DNA of 54,698 nt, taken from Actinomycetes bacterium (GTDB taxonomy: Bacteria; Actinomycetota; Actinomycetes; Mycobacteriales; Cryptosporangiaceae). A program made the translations under genes and the position numbers. The stretch covers positions 1-54,698 of the forward strand of contig JAOPVE010000146.1 in NCBI GenBank assembly GCA_025963185.1. Direction: 5' to 3'. Each line of letters begins with the position of its first letter. The stretch's first letter is position 1. Below, piece by piece: positions 1 through 7,260 of this stretch. The notes under the pieces are model-generated. The model did no database searches. It saw only the letters and a list, made by a program, of their open reading frames with translations, and was not told the DNA's origin.

Positions 1-668
1 CTCATCGGGACCCCGGCCAGGGCGCGCGCCTCCCGGGCGAGGTGCGCCTGGTCGGCGTATCCGGTGCCGGCCGCGGTGACGGCGAGCGGGCGGCCGGTGC
101 GCGCGAGGGCCATTGCCCGGCCGAAGCGCAGGATCCGGCCGAGGGTCTTCGGTCCGTAGCCGAACGCGGCCAGGCTGCGGCGGTGCAGGTGGCGCTCGCC
201 GATCCCGATCCGCCGGGCGATCTGGGTGACCGTGGCCCCGCGTCCGGCCAGCCCGGCGATCACGGGTGCGACCGGATCCGCGGGCGAGGCGGCGATCCTG
301 GCGGCGGCGATCCGTTCGAGAACGGGGCCGGGATCCGTGGCCTCGGCGAGCGCCCCGGTGGCCGCCCGGGCAGCGGCCGGACTCCAGATCGCGCCAATGG
401 GCACGCGCTGGTCCCGGACCTCGGCCGCGGGCAGTCCGGCCACCGCGGGACCGGTGCCCGGCGCGAACCGGATCGCCGCGTACCCGGTGCCGGGCGCGGT
501 TTCGGTGAGGTGGGCGACCGAGTCGGGCCCGGCGAGCACCAGCGCGGATCCGGTCCAGATGAGGTCCATGCACCCGTCGGGCAGGATCCGCGCGACAGTG
601 GGCGAGGGCTCGGCGTCGCGGTGCCAGAGCACGCTGCCGGGGATCCGCGAAGGCTTCTCCCGGTACAT
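1..668 (-). CDS. AraC-family transcriptional regulator, 3' end outside window
   Basis: About 222 residues are visible and no stop is reached before the window edge, so the C-terminus is missing. The ATG at 668 begins MYREKPSRIPGSVLWHR. The N-terminal half, including ILPDGCMDLIWTGS, resembles the small sensor domain found in many actinobacterial AraC proteins (DUF6597-like). From about residue 150 an AraC-type helix-turn-helix is clear: VTQIARRIGIGERHLHRRS, then the FGYGPKTLGRILRF turn typical of the family, then AAGTGYADQAHLAREA. Family knowledge makes it a DNA-binding activator or repressor; the ligand is unknown. A 14-bp palindrome of LacI-operator type lies 114 nt upstream of the start (782-795) and may regulate it. 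Confidence 0.85.
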   Translation of the reverse strand, partial: MYREKPSRIPGSVLWHRDAEPSPTVARILPDGCMDLIWTGSALVLAGPDSVAHLTETAPGTGYAAIRFAPGTGPAVAGLPAAEVRDQRVPIGAIWSPAAARAATGALAEATDPGPVLERIAAARIAASPADPVAPVIAGLAGRGATVTQIARRIGIGERHLHRRSLAAFGYGPKTLGRILRFGRAMALARTGRPLAVTAAGTGYADQAHLAREARALAGVPM

Positions 669-781
669 GGACGAAGCCTGTCACGCGCGGCACTCACTCG
701 GCTACACGGGTGGTGCGGCAGTTAACGATTCGGTAATGCGCCCGACATGCCATTGACATGCAGGGGCCGCCCGGATGATCC

Positions 782-795
782 TGAGAGCGCTCTCA
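782..795. promoter_or_regulatory. LacI-type palindrome TGAGAGCGCTCTCA
   Basis: This is a perfect 14-bp palindrome with the central CG step typical of LacI/GalR-family operators. It sits in the 218-bp gap between the end of the diguanylate cyclase gene and the start of the AraC-type gene, upstream of the latter. The same 16 bases, with flanking C on each side, recur at 38408-38423. Binding by a LacI-family protein is inferred; no such gene is in the window. Confidence 0.5.
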
Positions 796-838
796 CCGCA
801 TACGACGGCTCGCTCGGAGCCGCACACATACCCCACCG

Positions 839-876
839 CTGATGCCGCTAGGACCTCAAAAGCCTGGCGGCATCAG
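839..876 (-). terminator. Hairpin terminator after the diguanylate cyclase gene
   Basis: The arms 839-852 and 863-876 (CTGATGCCGCTAGG and CCTGGCGGCATCAG) pair over 14 positions with a single wobble or mismatch around a 10-nt loop. The structure begins 11 nt beyond the leftward stop codon at 887. No T-run follows, as is usual for actinobacterial terminators. Confidence 0.6.
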
Positions 877-886
877 TGCGCCCGGC

Positions 887-2401
887 TCACCGGTCCGAGG
901 GCTCGCGGGCCGCTCGGGCCAGCCGGGCCTCGCGCCGGGTGATCCGGGCCACCGGCTGCTCGGGCACCCGTGGCGCGGCCGCGGTGATCTGGTTCCGCCC
1001 GTCGGCCTTCGCCGCGTAGAGCGCCTCGTCGGCCCTGCTCAGGAGCTGGTCGGAGGTCTCGGTGCCGTCCCAGACCGCCACTCCGGCCGAGAACGTCTGG
1101 CCGAGCGGGGTCGCCTGCTTGGCCCGGTCCAGCACGACGATCGCCCGGGTCGTGTTGACGTTCGGCAGCAGGACCACGAACTCCTCCCCGCCGTAGCGGG
1201 CCAGCGTGTCGACCGCCCGCAGTTCGCCGTGCCAGGCCGCGGCCGCCGCCTTGAGCAGCCGGTCCCCCGCCGGGTGGCCGTAGGTGTCGTTGAAAAGCTT
1301 GAAATGGTCCAGGTCGAGGATCGCCACGCAGACCGGCGTCCCGTCCCGGCGCGCGCGTTCGAGCACTCGGGGCAGCTCGTCGTTCCACGCCCGCCGGTTC
1401 GGCAGGCCCGTCAGCTCGTCCTGCCTGGCCAGGTCGCGGACCCGGGTCGCCTGGTGCTCGACCTGCCGCAGCAACTGCGCCATCCGGGTCACGACCAGCA
1501 GAAACAGCGCCGCGGATCCGACGACGATCGCGGCCCCGTCGGTGACCTTCCCACGCCACACCTGCTCGGCCAGGATCGCCGGGGCGATCATCGAGGTCAC
1601 GGTCAGCATCGCCAGCATCGGCGCGCTCAGGCGCGGGGCCTCGGGAGGCGCCGGGGCGCTCACGTCCCGGGCGGACGGATGCAGCGCGGCCAGCCCGAAC
1701 AGCAGGAACCCGCACAGGTACACCGCGTGGACCAGCCGGGCACCCAGCCCCACCGGATCGACGTTCAGCGACCCAAGCACCACCCAGGTCGTGTCCCCGA
1801 CCATGAACGAGCCCAGCGCGGCCGTGAGCCACCAGAACGACGAGTTCCGGTCGCCGCCGCCGCGCAACAGCCGGACCGTCATGGCCAGCAGCATGATGTC
1901 CCCGACCGGATACGCCACCTGCGTGATCCGCCCGAGCAGGGGAAGCGCCTGGTTGAGCGCGGCCGGCTGGATCACGAACACCCAGGCCAGCAGGCCCAGG
2001 CCGGTCGTGATCGTGGTGGTGTCGACGAGCGCGGCCCAGTCCGTCTCCATGCTCCGGCGACGGATGATCAGCACCAGCCCGGTCGCCACGGCGAGGTAGA
2101 GCAGCAGGTCGCAGAGGTCCGCGACCGAGGGGTAGGGCGCGATCTGGAGCACGTTCCGGATGTAGTAGTCGACCGCGATCCCGGACGCGTTCGCGCCGAT
2201 CCCGAGCGCGAAGCACCACCACGGCAGCCAGTCCGACCAGCTGTTGCGCCGGGTCCGGACCACGATCGTGATCGCCGCGAAGTAGCCGATCGCCACCTGC
2301 GCCGTGACCTCGCGCCAGCCCACGGCGGCGGGGACGGCAACGAAGCCAGCGGTGATCGCCACAGCGACCACCGCGTACAGCTTCCACGCCCGTCCGCTCA
2401 C
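887..2401 (-). CDS. Membrane-bound diguanylate cyclase (GGDEF)
   Basis: Using GTG 2401, which is preceded by a purine-rich GGGGGAAGG, gives 504 residues; GTG 2425 would add eight. The first 300 residues hold about eight or nine hydrophobic segments, a membrane sensor with no recognised ligand. The C-terminal domain has the DELTGLPNRRAW entry, DLDHFKLFNDTYGHPAGD, and an active-site GGEEF at residues 404-408. The inhibitory I-site RxxD is intact as RAVD (395-398), five residues before GGEEF. It should make cyclic di-GMP from two GTP at the cytoplasmic face with product inhibition. There is no EAL domain. It stands alone, followed by a hairpin terminator at 839-876. Confidence 0.93.
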   Translation of the reverse strand: MSGRAWKLYAVVAVAITAGFVAVPAAVGWREVTAQVAIGYFAAITIVVRTRRNSWSDWLPWWCFALGIGANASGIAVDYYIRNVLQIAPYPSVADLCDLLLYLAVATGLVLIIRRRSMETDWAALVDTTTITTGLGLLAWVFVIQPAALNQALPLLGRITQVAYPVGDIMLLAMTVRLLRGGGDRNSSFWWLTAALGSFMVGDTTWVVLGSLNVDPVGLGARLVHAVYLCGFLLFGLAALHPSARDVSAPAPPEAPRLSAPMLAMLTVTSMIAPAILAEQVWRGKVTDGAAIVVGSAALFLLVVTRMAQLLRQVEHQATRVRDLARQDELTGLPNRRAWNDELPRVLERARRDGTPVCVAILDLDHFKLFNDTYGHPAGDRLLKAAAAAWHGELRAVDTLARYGGEEFVVLLPNVNTTRAIVVLDRAKQATPLGQTFSAGVAVWDGTETSDQLLSRADEALYAAKADGRNQITAAAPRVPEQPVARITRREARLARAAREPSDR

Positions 2402-2519
2402 CGTCTGTCCTTCCCCCGTCAGCACGGCAGTTTCCGGCTCTCAGTGCATCAATACGGGGTCGCCGGGTGGGTTCGGTTCGGGTGCGGCGCGGTAGCAGCG
2501 CTACGGTGACCCGCCCGCA

Positions 2520-2570
2520 GCGTTTAGCGAGATCCAAGCGTTTAGCGAGATCCAGCGTTTACCGAGATCA
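2520..2570. repeat. Three tandem 16-18 bp direct repeats before the DUF1304 gene
   Basis: The copies are 2520-2537, 2538-2554 and 2555-2570, all of the form GCGTTTA(G/C)CGAGATC. The first two differ only in the final A; the third carries AGC to ACC. They end one base before the purine-rich AGGAAGGTGGGG that serves the ATG at 2584, so they would lie in the leader or promoter. They may be an operator array or a recent duplication. Confidence 0.75.
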
Positions 2571-2583
2571 GGAAGGTGGGGCC

Positions 2584-2949
2584 ATGAGCGTCGCCGCCGC
2601 AGTCCTCGTCGGCGTCATCGCCGTCCTGCACCTCTACTTCCTGGTGCTCGAAATGTTCCTGTGGACCACTCCGCGCGGCCGCAAGACCTTCGGCACCTCC
2701 GTGGCGGAGGCCGAGACGACGAAGGTGCTCGCCGCGAACCAGGGCCTCTACAACGGGTTCCTCGCCGCCGGACTGGTGTGGAGCCTCGTCGCCGGATCCG
2801 CCGAGGTGCGGTTCCAGTTCCAGGTGTTCTTCCTGCTCTGTGTGATCGCGGCCGGCCTCTACGGGGCGGCGACGGTGTCGAAGCGGATCCTCGTGGTCCA
2901 GGCCGTGCCCGCTGCCGTCGCGCTGGCGCTGGTCCTGCTCGCACACTGA
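2584..2949 (+). CDS. DUF1304 family small membrane protein
   Basis: The protein is 121 residues with four predicted membrane helices: the N-terminal helix through AVLHLYFLVLEMFLW, two central helices, and a C-terminal hydrophobic tail. The short loop TTPRGRKTFG and the ANQGLYNGFLA motif are typical of DUF1304 (YqjF-like) proteins, whose biochemical role is unknown. The ATG at 2584 is preceded by AGGAAGGTGGGG. The upstream reading frame is open back to 2467 but contains the tandem repeats and looks non-coding. A copy of the 52-bp palindromic element begins 9 nt after the stop. The next gene in the same direction starts 89 nt later. Confidence 0.88.
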   Translation: MSVAAAVLVGVIAVLHLYFLVLEMFLWTTPRGRKTFGTSVAEAETTKVLAANQGLYNGFLAAGLVWSLVAGSAEVRFQFQVFFLLCVIAAGLYGAATVSKRILVVQAVPAAVALALVLLAH

Positions 2950-2958
2950 CCCATCCCG

Positions 2959-3010
2959 CGAAGTGCGGTACCTGAGACCGGTCCGGACCGGCCGGACTTA
3001 CCGCGCTTCG
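2959..3010. repeat. 52-bp palindromic element, subfamily A, copy 1
   Basis: Left arm CGAAGTGCGGTA, centre GACCGGTCCGGACCGGCC, right arm TTACCGCGCTTCG. It lies between two rightward genes, 9 nt after the DUF1304 stop and 28 nt before the thioredoxin-like start. The related copies are at 9669, 21860, 21963, 36863, 39341 and 43143, each exactly 52 bp. It could fold as an RNA hairpin and act as a terminator or mRNA stabiliser. Confidence 0.85.
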
Positions 3011-3038
3011 GCCGGAGGGGCTCAGTAGGCTCGCCGGT

Positions 3039-3581
3039 ATGGCCGTCTCCTCGCTCATGGTCCCCGTCGGCACGCCGATGCCGTCCTTCGCACTGCCCGC
3101 CGTGACCGGCGAGGTCGTGAGCAGCGACCGGTTCGCCGGATCGCCGCTGCTCGTGGCGTTCCTGTGCAACCACTGCCCGTACGTCAAGCACGTCGAGGCC
3201 GAGCTGGGCCGGGTGCTCGCCGCGAATCCCGGGCTCTCCGTCGTCGGCGTGTGCAGCAACGACGCGGCCGCGTATCCCGAGGACGACGCCGAGCACCTGG
3301 CCGCACAGTCCGCGCGGGCCGGCTGGACCTTCCCCTACCTGATCGACGAGACCCAGCGCACCGGACGCGACTTCAGCGCCGCCTGCACCCCCGACTTCTT
3401 CTTGTACGCCGCCGGCGGCACGCTGGCCTATCGCGGCGCCATGGACGGCTCGACCCCGGGCAACGGCAAGCCCGTGACCGGCGAGTTCCTCCGCGCGGCG
3501 ATCGAGCGGGTGCTGGCCGGCAAGGCCGTCCCCGAGCCGCACACGCCGAGCATGGGCTGCTCGATCAAGTGGCGGAATTGA
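3039..3581 (+). CDS. Thioredoxin-family (AhpC/TSA-like) protein
   Basis: The protein is 180 residues with a thioredoxin fold. PVGTPMPSFALPAV opens it as in peroxiredoxin and TlpA-like proteins, and the redox motif is CNHCPYVKH with C43 and C46. The later segment CTPDFFLYAAGGTLAYRGAMDG matches the cis-proline region (TP) and the following strand. There is no signal peptide, so it should be cytoplasmic. Family members are often annotated only as thioredoxin family protein, and the substrate is unknown. The ATG at 3039 lacks a close Shine-Dalgarno sequence; GGAGG lies about 20 nt upstream. A C5/G5 hairpin follows the stop at 3601-3615. Confidence 0.88.
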   Translation: MAVSSLMVPVGTPMPSFALPAVTGEVVSSDRFAGSPLLVAFLCNHCPYVKHVEAELGRVLAANPGLSVVGVCSNDAAAYPEDDAEHLAAQSARAGWTFPYLIDETQRTGRDFSAACTPDFFLYAAGGTLAYRGAMDGSTPGNGKPVTGEFLRAAIERVLAGKAVPEPHTPSMGCSIKWRN

Positions 3582-3600
3582 CAGGAGTGATGTTTGACGC

Positions 3601-3615
3601 CCCCCGATGAGGGGG
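3601..3615. promoter_or_regulatory. CCCCC/GGGGG dyad after the thioredoxin-like gene
   Basis: Five C, the spacer GATGA, then five G followed by TATGG. The dyad lies 20 nt after the stop at 3581 and 39 nt before the ATG at 3654. It may be a short terminator. It also resembles operators of the CsoR/RcnR metal-sensor family, which contain C-tract and G-tract half-sites of the type TACCCCC...GGGGGTA. A similar dyad lies at 4399-4415. Confidence 0.35.
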
Positions 3616-3653
3616 TATGGCCGCAACCACTGTGCGGCAGAAGGAGACAGGGC

Positions 3654-3890
3654 ATGCGCGAACGAGCCGCGAAGGACGTCAGCCGGATGCTCGACAAGCC
3701 CGGCCTGAAGCACGTGGTCGAGCTGGCCGAGCAGGCCCAGGCCGACCTCGACGCGCATGAGACGCCCAATACGGCGGGCACCTGGCCGGGCGACGACACG
3801 AAGTGCCCGGGGCACGGCACCGAGCAGCGCAACCCCGGCGGGGGCCTACCTGCCCAGAGCGAGCGCTACCAGCAGCCCCACGGCGAATAA
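3654..3890 (+). CDS. Small hypothetical protein (78 aa)
   Basis: The ATG at 3654 follows AAGGAGACAGGGC, a strong ribosome binding site, which is the main support. The 78-residue product starts MRERAAKDVSRMLDKPG and includes LKHVVELAEQAQADLDAHE, a likely amphipathic helix. A polar tail then carries one Cys and several His (HETPNTAGTWPGDDTKCPGHG). I do not recognise the family. The last 45 nt overlap the 3' end of the convergent membrane-protein gene at 3846, which is tolerable but lowers confidence. A G-tract dyad lies just upstream. Confidence 0.5.
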   Translation: MRERAAKDVSRMLDKPGLKHVVELAEQAQADLDAHETPNTAGTWPGDDTKCPGHGTEQRNPGGGLPAQSERYQQPHGE

Positions 3891-4298
3891 CGGCACAAGC
3901 GGCCCGAGGATCGCCGCGCGCCACATCACCGGCCGTCCCGGATCCAGCGGCCACTCCAGATACGACGCGATCCCGTCGTTCGCGCGCGGATCCGCGAGGC
4001 CGGCCGCGCGCCGCAGCCCGCGAGCGTTGAGTACGAGCAGCAGCGGGACCGCGATGAACGCCCCGATGCTCCACCAGCCCGCGACGAGGGTCCGCGCCGT
4101 GCGCTCACGCCCGTGGGCCAGCGCGCAGTAGCGGCACAGGGTGGCCCGGACCGTCACGATCCGGTGCATCACCGCGAGGCCGCGCACCGAGCGGAACGTG
4201 ACCCCGAGCGCCGGACTGCACCCGCACAGCTCACACTCGCCGGGCCCCGGGAGCCGCAGGTAGCGGGCGGGGCGTACGGCAGTGCTGCTGTAGACCAT
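3846..4298 (-). CDS. Membrane protein with N-terminal CxxC zinc-ribbon-like motif
   Basis: The ATG at 4298 is preceded by CACGGAGGGACC, a good binding site. The 150-residue product begins MVYSSTAVRPARYLRLPG and has CELCGC near residue 22 and a second pair, CRYC, near residue 56, consistent with a four-Cys zinc ribbon. Two membrane helices follow: TLVAGWWSIGAFIAVPLLLVL and the C-terminal ILGPLVPLFAVGLLVALALG. The segment between them (LRRAAGLADPRANDGIASYLEWP) is polar. The function is unknown. The frame is open further upstream to 4478, but that would run through a C5/G5 dyad and over the promoter of the divergent VOC gene. Confidence 0.75.
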   Translation of the reverse strand: MVYSSTAVRPARYLRLPGPGECELCGCSPALGVTFRSVRGLAVMHRIVTVRATLCRYCALAHGRERTARTLVAGWWSIGAFIAVPLLLVLNARGLRRAAGLADPRANDGIASYLEWPLDPGRPVMWRAAILGPLVPLFAVGLLVALALGR

Positions 4299-4398
4299 GG
4301 TCCCTCCGTGGGCCGAACCTCCGCGACAGTGACCGCGAGCGGAAATCGCGGTCATCCATGCGGGCACAGGGTACGAACCCGGGGCAAGCGCGTTTGAT

Positions 4399-4415
4399 CC
4401 CCCGTCGTATGGGGG
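4399..4415. promoter_or_regulatory. CCCCC/GGGGG dyad in a divergent promoter region
   Basis: Five C, the spacer GTCGTAT, five G, in the 183-bp gap between the leftward zinc-ribbon membrane protein (start 4298) and the rightward VOC gene (start 4482). It echoes the dyad at 3601-3615. A metal-sensor operator of CsoR type is possible but unproven. Confidence 0.3.
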
Positions 4416-4481
4416 CACGTCTACGGGAAGCCATCCGATCAACCCAAACCCGATCAACTCGAACAGAAGGCAGGGCACCGC

Positions 4482-4844
4482 ATGATCGCCGAACTGCGCT
4501 CAGTCGTCCTCGACACCCCGGACCCTGCCGCGCTCGCCACCTTCTACGCCGCGATCACCGGCTGGAAGACCGTGGCCGACGAGCCGGACTGGGTGACGCT
4601 CCAGGACGAGGGCGGCGGCGTCCGGCTCGCGTTCCAGCTCGCTCCGGACCACCAGCCGCCGCGCTGGCCCGATCCGAACTTCCCGCAGCAGTCGCACCTC
4701 GACTTCACGGTCACCGACGTCGACTCCGGAGAGCAGCAGGTGCTGGGCCTCGGGGCGACGGCCCTGCCCACCCCCGGGGACGCCGAGAACTTCCGCGTCT
4801 ACGCCGACCCGCACGGCCACCCCTTCTGCCTCTGCTGGGACTGA
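4482..4844 (+). CDS. VOC superfamily (glyoxalase-like) protein
   Basis: The product is 120 residues with a two-module vicinal-oxygen-chelate fold. MIAELRSVVLDTPDPAALATFY is the typical first strand and helix, HLDFTVTDVDSGEQQVLGLGA the start of the second module, and VYADPHGHPFCLCWD the closing strand. The usual first metal-ligand position after the opening strand is not an obvious His or Glu, so enzymatic activity cannot be assumed. Many such actinobacterial proteins are drug-binding or of unknown role. It is followed 46 nt later by a GNAT acetyltransferase, possibly in the same transcript. Confidence 0.85.
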   Translation: MIAELRSVVLDTPDPAALATFYAAITGWKTVADEPDWVTLQDEGGGVRLAFQLAPDHQPPRWPDPNFPQQSHLDFTVTDVDSGEQQVLGLGATALPTPGDAENFRVYADPHGHPFCLCWD

Positions 4845-4890
4845 CAGGTATCGAGCCCGCGCCGGGCCGCCGGGCCGATACGGTGGCCCG

Positions 4891-5418
4891 GTGCTGACGA
4901 TCCGCCGATACGCGCCCGCCGATCACGAGGCGGTCTGCGCGCTGCACGTCGACGCCCTGGCTGCGACCGGTGGCTTCGCCGGGCGCGGACCATGGGACGC
5001 CGACCTCGACGACATCGAGCGCGGCTACCTGCGCGACGGCGAGTTCCTGGTCGGCCACGAGAGCGGCCAGCTTCTCGCGATGGGCGCGCTGCGGCCGGTG
5101 CCGTCCAGTAGTCCCTGCTTCGCCCCGGACCAGTCCGGGCGAGCCGCCGAGATCAAGCGGATGCGGGTGCGGCCCGGTCACCAGGGCCACGGGCACGGCA
5201 CGGCGATCCTCGGCGCACTGCTCACCAGGGCTTCCGAACTGGGGTACGAGGTGGCCGTACTCGACACCGTCGCCGGATCCGCAGCCGAGGGTTTCTACAC
5301 CCGGCACGGCTTCGGGGTGACCGGGCACACCGTCTACCTCGGCTTCGATGTCGTGCTCATGTCGATATCCCTGACACCGGCCCTGGCACCGGCCCGCGAG
5401 CTGGGGGTGCGCCGATGA
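4891..5418 (+). CDS. GNAT-family N-acetyltransferase
   Basis: The product is 175 residues from GTG 4891, beginning LTIRRYAPADHEAVCALHVDAL, the usual GNAT N-terminal strand and helix. The acetyl-CoA loop is RMRVRPGHQGHGHGTAIL, fitting the Q/R-x-x-G-x-G/A signature, and the C-terminal strand is EGFYTRHGFGVTGHTVY. It should transfer an acyl group from acyl-CoA to an unidentified amine. Its last codons overlap the pentapeptide gene by an ATGA junction, suggesting translational coupling of the two. Confidence 0.88.
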   Translation: MLTIRRYAPADHEAVCALHVDALAATGGFAGRGPWDADLDDIERGYLRDGEFLVGHESGQLLAMGALRPVPSSSPCFAPDQSGRAAEIKRMRVRPGHQGHGHGTAILGALLTRASELGYEVAVLDTVAGSAAEGFYTRHGFGVTGHTVYLGFDVVLMSISLTPALAPARELGVRR

Positions 5419-6071
5419 CCTCGCGCGCGCCGAAGAAGCGCACCGAACCCCTTCCGCCGGATCTGGACGAAGACTCCCTCACCCCGTCGCCCCTCGTCGA
5501 CGACGGCGAGATCGACGTCTACCAGGGGATCGTCAGCGGCGAGCACAGCGGCCACGAGGGCTCCGCCGAGATCACCGGATCGCTGCTGCAGGGCGCGAAC
5601 CTGTCCGGAACCCGGCTCGAGCCGGTGAGCATCACGCACTCGGCGATCCGCAAGGGCGACCTGTCGAACGCGGTGTGGGTGTCGGCGTCGATCCGCCGGA
5701 CCGCGATCACAGGGTGCCGGGCGGTCGGCTGGCGGCTCTTCCTCGATCTCGCCGAGGACCTGCTGGTCGAGGACTGCCGCTGGGAACTCGGATCCGTCCA
5801 CGTGACCCGCAGCAAGGGTCCCGTCGTGTTCCGCAACTGCACGTTCGAGGGCACCGCGATCCGCGGCGACCTGTCGTCCGTGATCTTCGACGGCTGCACG
5901 CTGGCCGGGGCGGAGTTCGGCGCCGACCGGGCCACCGGGACCGACCTGCGCACCTCCCGCCTGGCCGGTGCCCGCGGCCTCGGCACGCTGCGCGGCGCGC
6001 TCATCACCGCGGCGCAGGCCGTCGAGCTGGCCGGCGTGCTCGCCGCCGAGCTGGGCTTCGACGTGGAGTAG
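5415..6071 (+). CDS. Pentapeptide-repeat protein
   Basis: The product is 218 residues from the ATG at 5415, overlapping the GNAT stop by 4 nt. Residues about 50-190 show five-residue steps around hydrophobic centres: LLQGANLSGTRLEPV, AIRKGDLSNAVWVSAS, VVFRNCTFEGTAIRGDLS and GCTLAGAEFG. This fits a right-handed quadrilateral beta-helix. Family members are often called target-fluoroquinolone-type or simply structural; the resistance role is known only for Qnr/MfpA relatives and cannot be assumed. Its coupling to the acetyltransferase is the best clue to context. Confidence 0.85.
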   Translation: MTSRAPKKRTEPLPPDLDEDSLTPSPLVDDGEIDVYQGIVSGEHSGHEGSAEITGSLLQGANLSGTRLEPVSITHSAIRKGDLSNAVWVSASIRRTAITGCRAVGWRLFLDLAEDLLVEDCRWELGSVHVTRSKGPVVFRNCTFEGTAIRGDLSSVIFDGCTLAGAEFGADRATGTDLRTSRLAGARGLGTLRGALITAAQAVELAGVLAAELGFDVE

Positions 6072-6155
6072 GCGCTCGGAGCGGCGGGCTGGGGCCGATG
6101 TGAGTTAATCCAGGGGGAGGCGCTCGCACCGGGGCGTCGCGGGGAGGCAGAGGCA

Positions 6156-7115
6156 GTGGCGCGCGAACGGGTCATCACCGGCGAGGCCGTCGAGGTCGAA
6201 CTGCCGCTCGCCCGGCTCGGCACCCGCACGATCGCCCTGCTCATCGACATTCTCGTCCAGTTCACCCTGGGCCTGATCCTCGCGTGGGCGATCACGGTCC
6301 TGTTCGTGTCGTTCCGGGCCGACCAGGCCATCGCCGCCGCCGCGTTCGTCGGGCTCGTCGTGCTCGTCTTCCTGATCTGGCCGGTCACCTTCGAGACCCT
6401 GAGCCGGGGCCGCAGTCCCGGCAAGTTCGCGATGGGGCTGCGGGTGGTGAGGGATGACGGGGGGCCGATCCGGTTCCGGCACGCGCTGGTCCGGGGGCTG
6501 GTGTCGCTGGTGATCGAGTGGCCGGGGCTGCTCGCGCCGGGCGTCTCGCTGGTCGCCGGAGCCTGGATCCTGCTGCTCAGTCCCCGCGCGAAGCGGATCG
6601 GCGACCTGGCAGCGGGGACCATCGTGCTCCAGGAACGGATCCCCGGCCGCGGCCGGTACGTCGCCGCCATGCCACCCGCGCTCGCGCCGTGGGCCGCCAG
6701 CCTCGACCTCACCGGGGTCAGCGACGACCTCGCCCTGACCGTCCGCCAGTTCCTCTCGCGCGCGCACGAGCTGCTGCCCGGCCCGCGTGCGGCGATCGGC
6801 CAGCAGCTCGCCGAGGAGGTCCTGGCCGCGATCAGCCCGCCCCCGCCGCCCGGCACGTCCGGCTGGTGGTTCCTCGCCGCCGTCATCGCCGAGCGGCGCC
6901 GCCGCGAGGAACAGCGGCTCGCCCGCCAGCGTGCGCTCTCGCCGTTCGCGCACCCCGCGGGGCCGCCGCCCGCCGCTGGATACCCGGGGGTGCCGCCGCT
7001 TCCCGCCCCGGTTCCCGCCGGGGCGGCCGCTGGCTTCGCCGCCGCGCCCGCGAGCTGGGAGCGGCCCGCGGGCGACGAGCCCGCGCCGGCCACCGGCTTC
7101 ACGGCTCCGCTGTAG
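6156..7115 (+). CDS. RDD-family membrane protein with proline-rich tail
   Basis: The GTG at 6156 follows GGGGAGGCAGAGGCA. The first 150 residues are an RDD domain: LGTRTIALLIDILVQF with the R and D of the first helix, a second helix VGLVVLVFLIWPVTFET, the RGRSPGKFAMGLRVVRDDG linker, and SPRAKRIGDLAAGTIVL with the third conserved Asp. Residues about 180-250 are soluble and helical. The last 70 residues are Pro/Ala-rich and probably disordered. RDD proteins are thought to be small transporters or exchangers, with some reported in Na+/Li+-H+ exchange; the role here is unknown. In other actinobacteria RDD genes often accompany SpoIIM and DUF58 genes, which are absent here. Confidence 0.88.
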   Translation: MARERVITGEAVEVELPLARLGTRTIALLIDILVQFTLGLILAWAITVLFVSFRADQAIAAAAFVGLVVLVFLIWPVTFETLSRGRSPGKFAMGLRVVRDDGGPIRFRHALVRGLVSLVIEWPGLLAPGVSLVAGAWILLLSPRAKRIGDLAAGTIVLQERIPGRGRYVAAMPPALAPWAASLDLTGVSDDLALTVRQFLSRAHELLPGPRAAIGQQLAEEVLAAISPPPPPGTSGWWFLAAVIAERRRREEQRLARQRALSPFAHPAGPPPAAGYPGVPPLPAPVPAGAAAGFAAAPASWERPAGDEPAPATGFTAPL

Positions 7116-7260
7116 TTCCGGGCGTGCGGACCCGGGCCCGAGGCCCCCTGGCCGCCCGCTCGTACACTCACTGGAGACCGGCGGGCGGCTCCGGTCCGCG
7201 CGGCATGGCTCGCCTGCGCACCCCCGCAAGCCGGCCGAGACGTCCCGAGAGGCCCAGCGC

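Noticed and set aside
842-2509. Long open frame antisense to the diguanylate cyclase gene
   Set aside because: It is Arg/Pro/Gly-rich with no domain, as expected from the opposite strand of a high-GC gene; the minus-strand frame has clear GGDEF motifs.
2467-2583. Longer 160-codon form of the DUF1304 protein
   Set aside because: The extra N-terminus would be translated tandem repeats; the ATG at 2584 has a ribosome binding site and starts the family domain.
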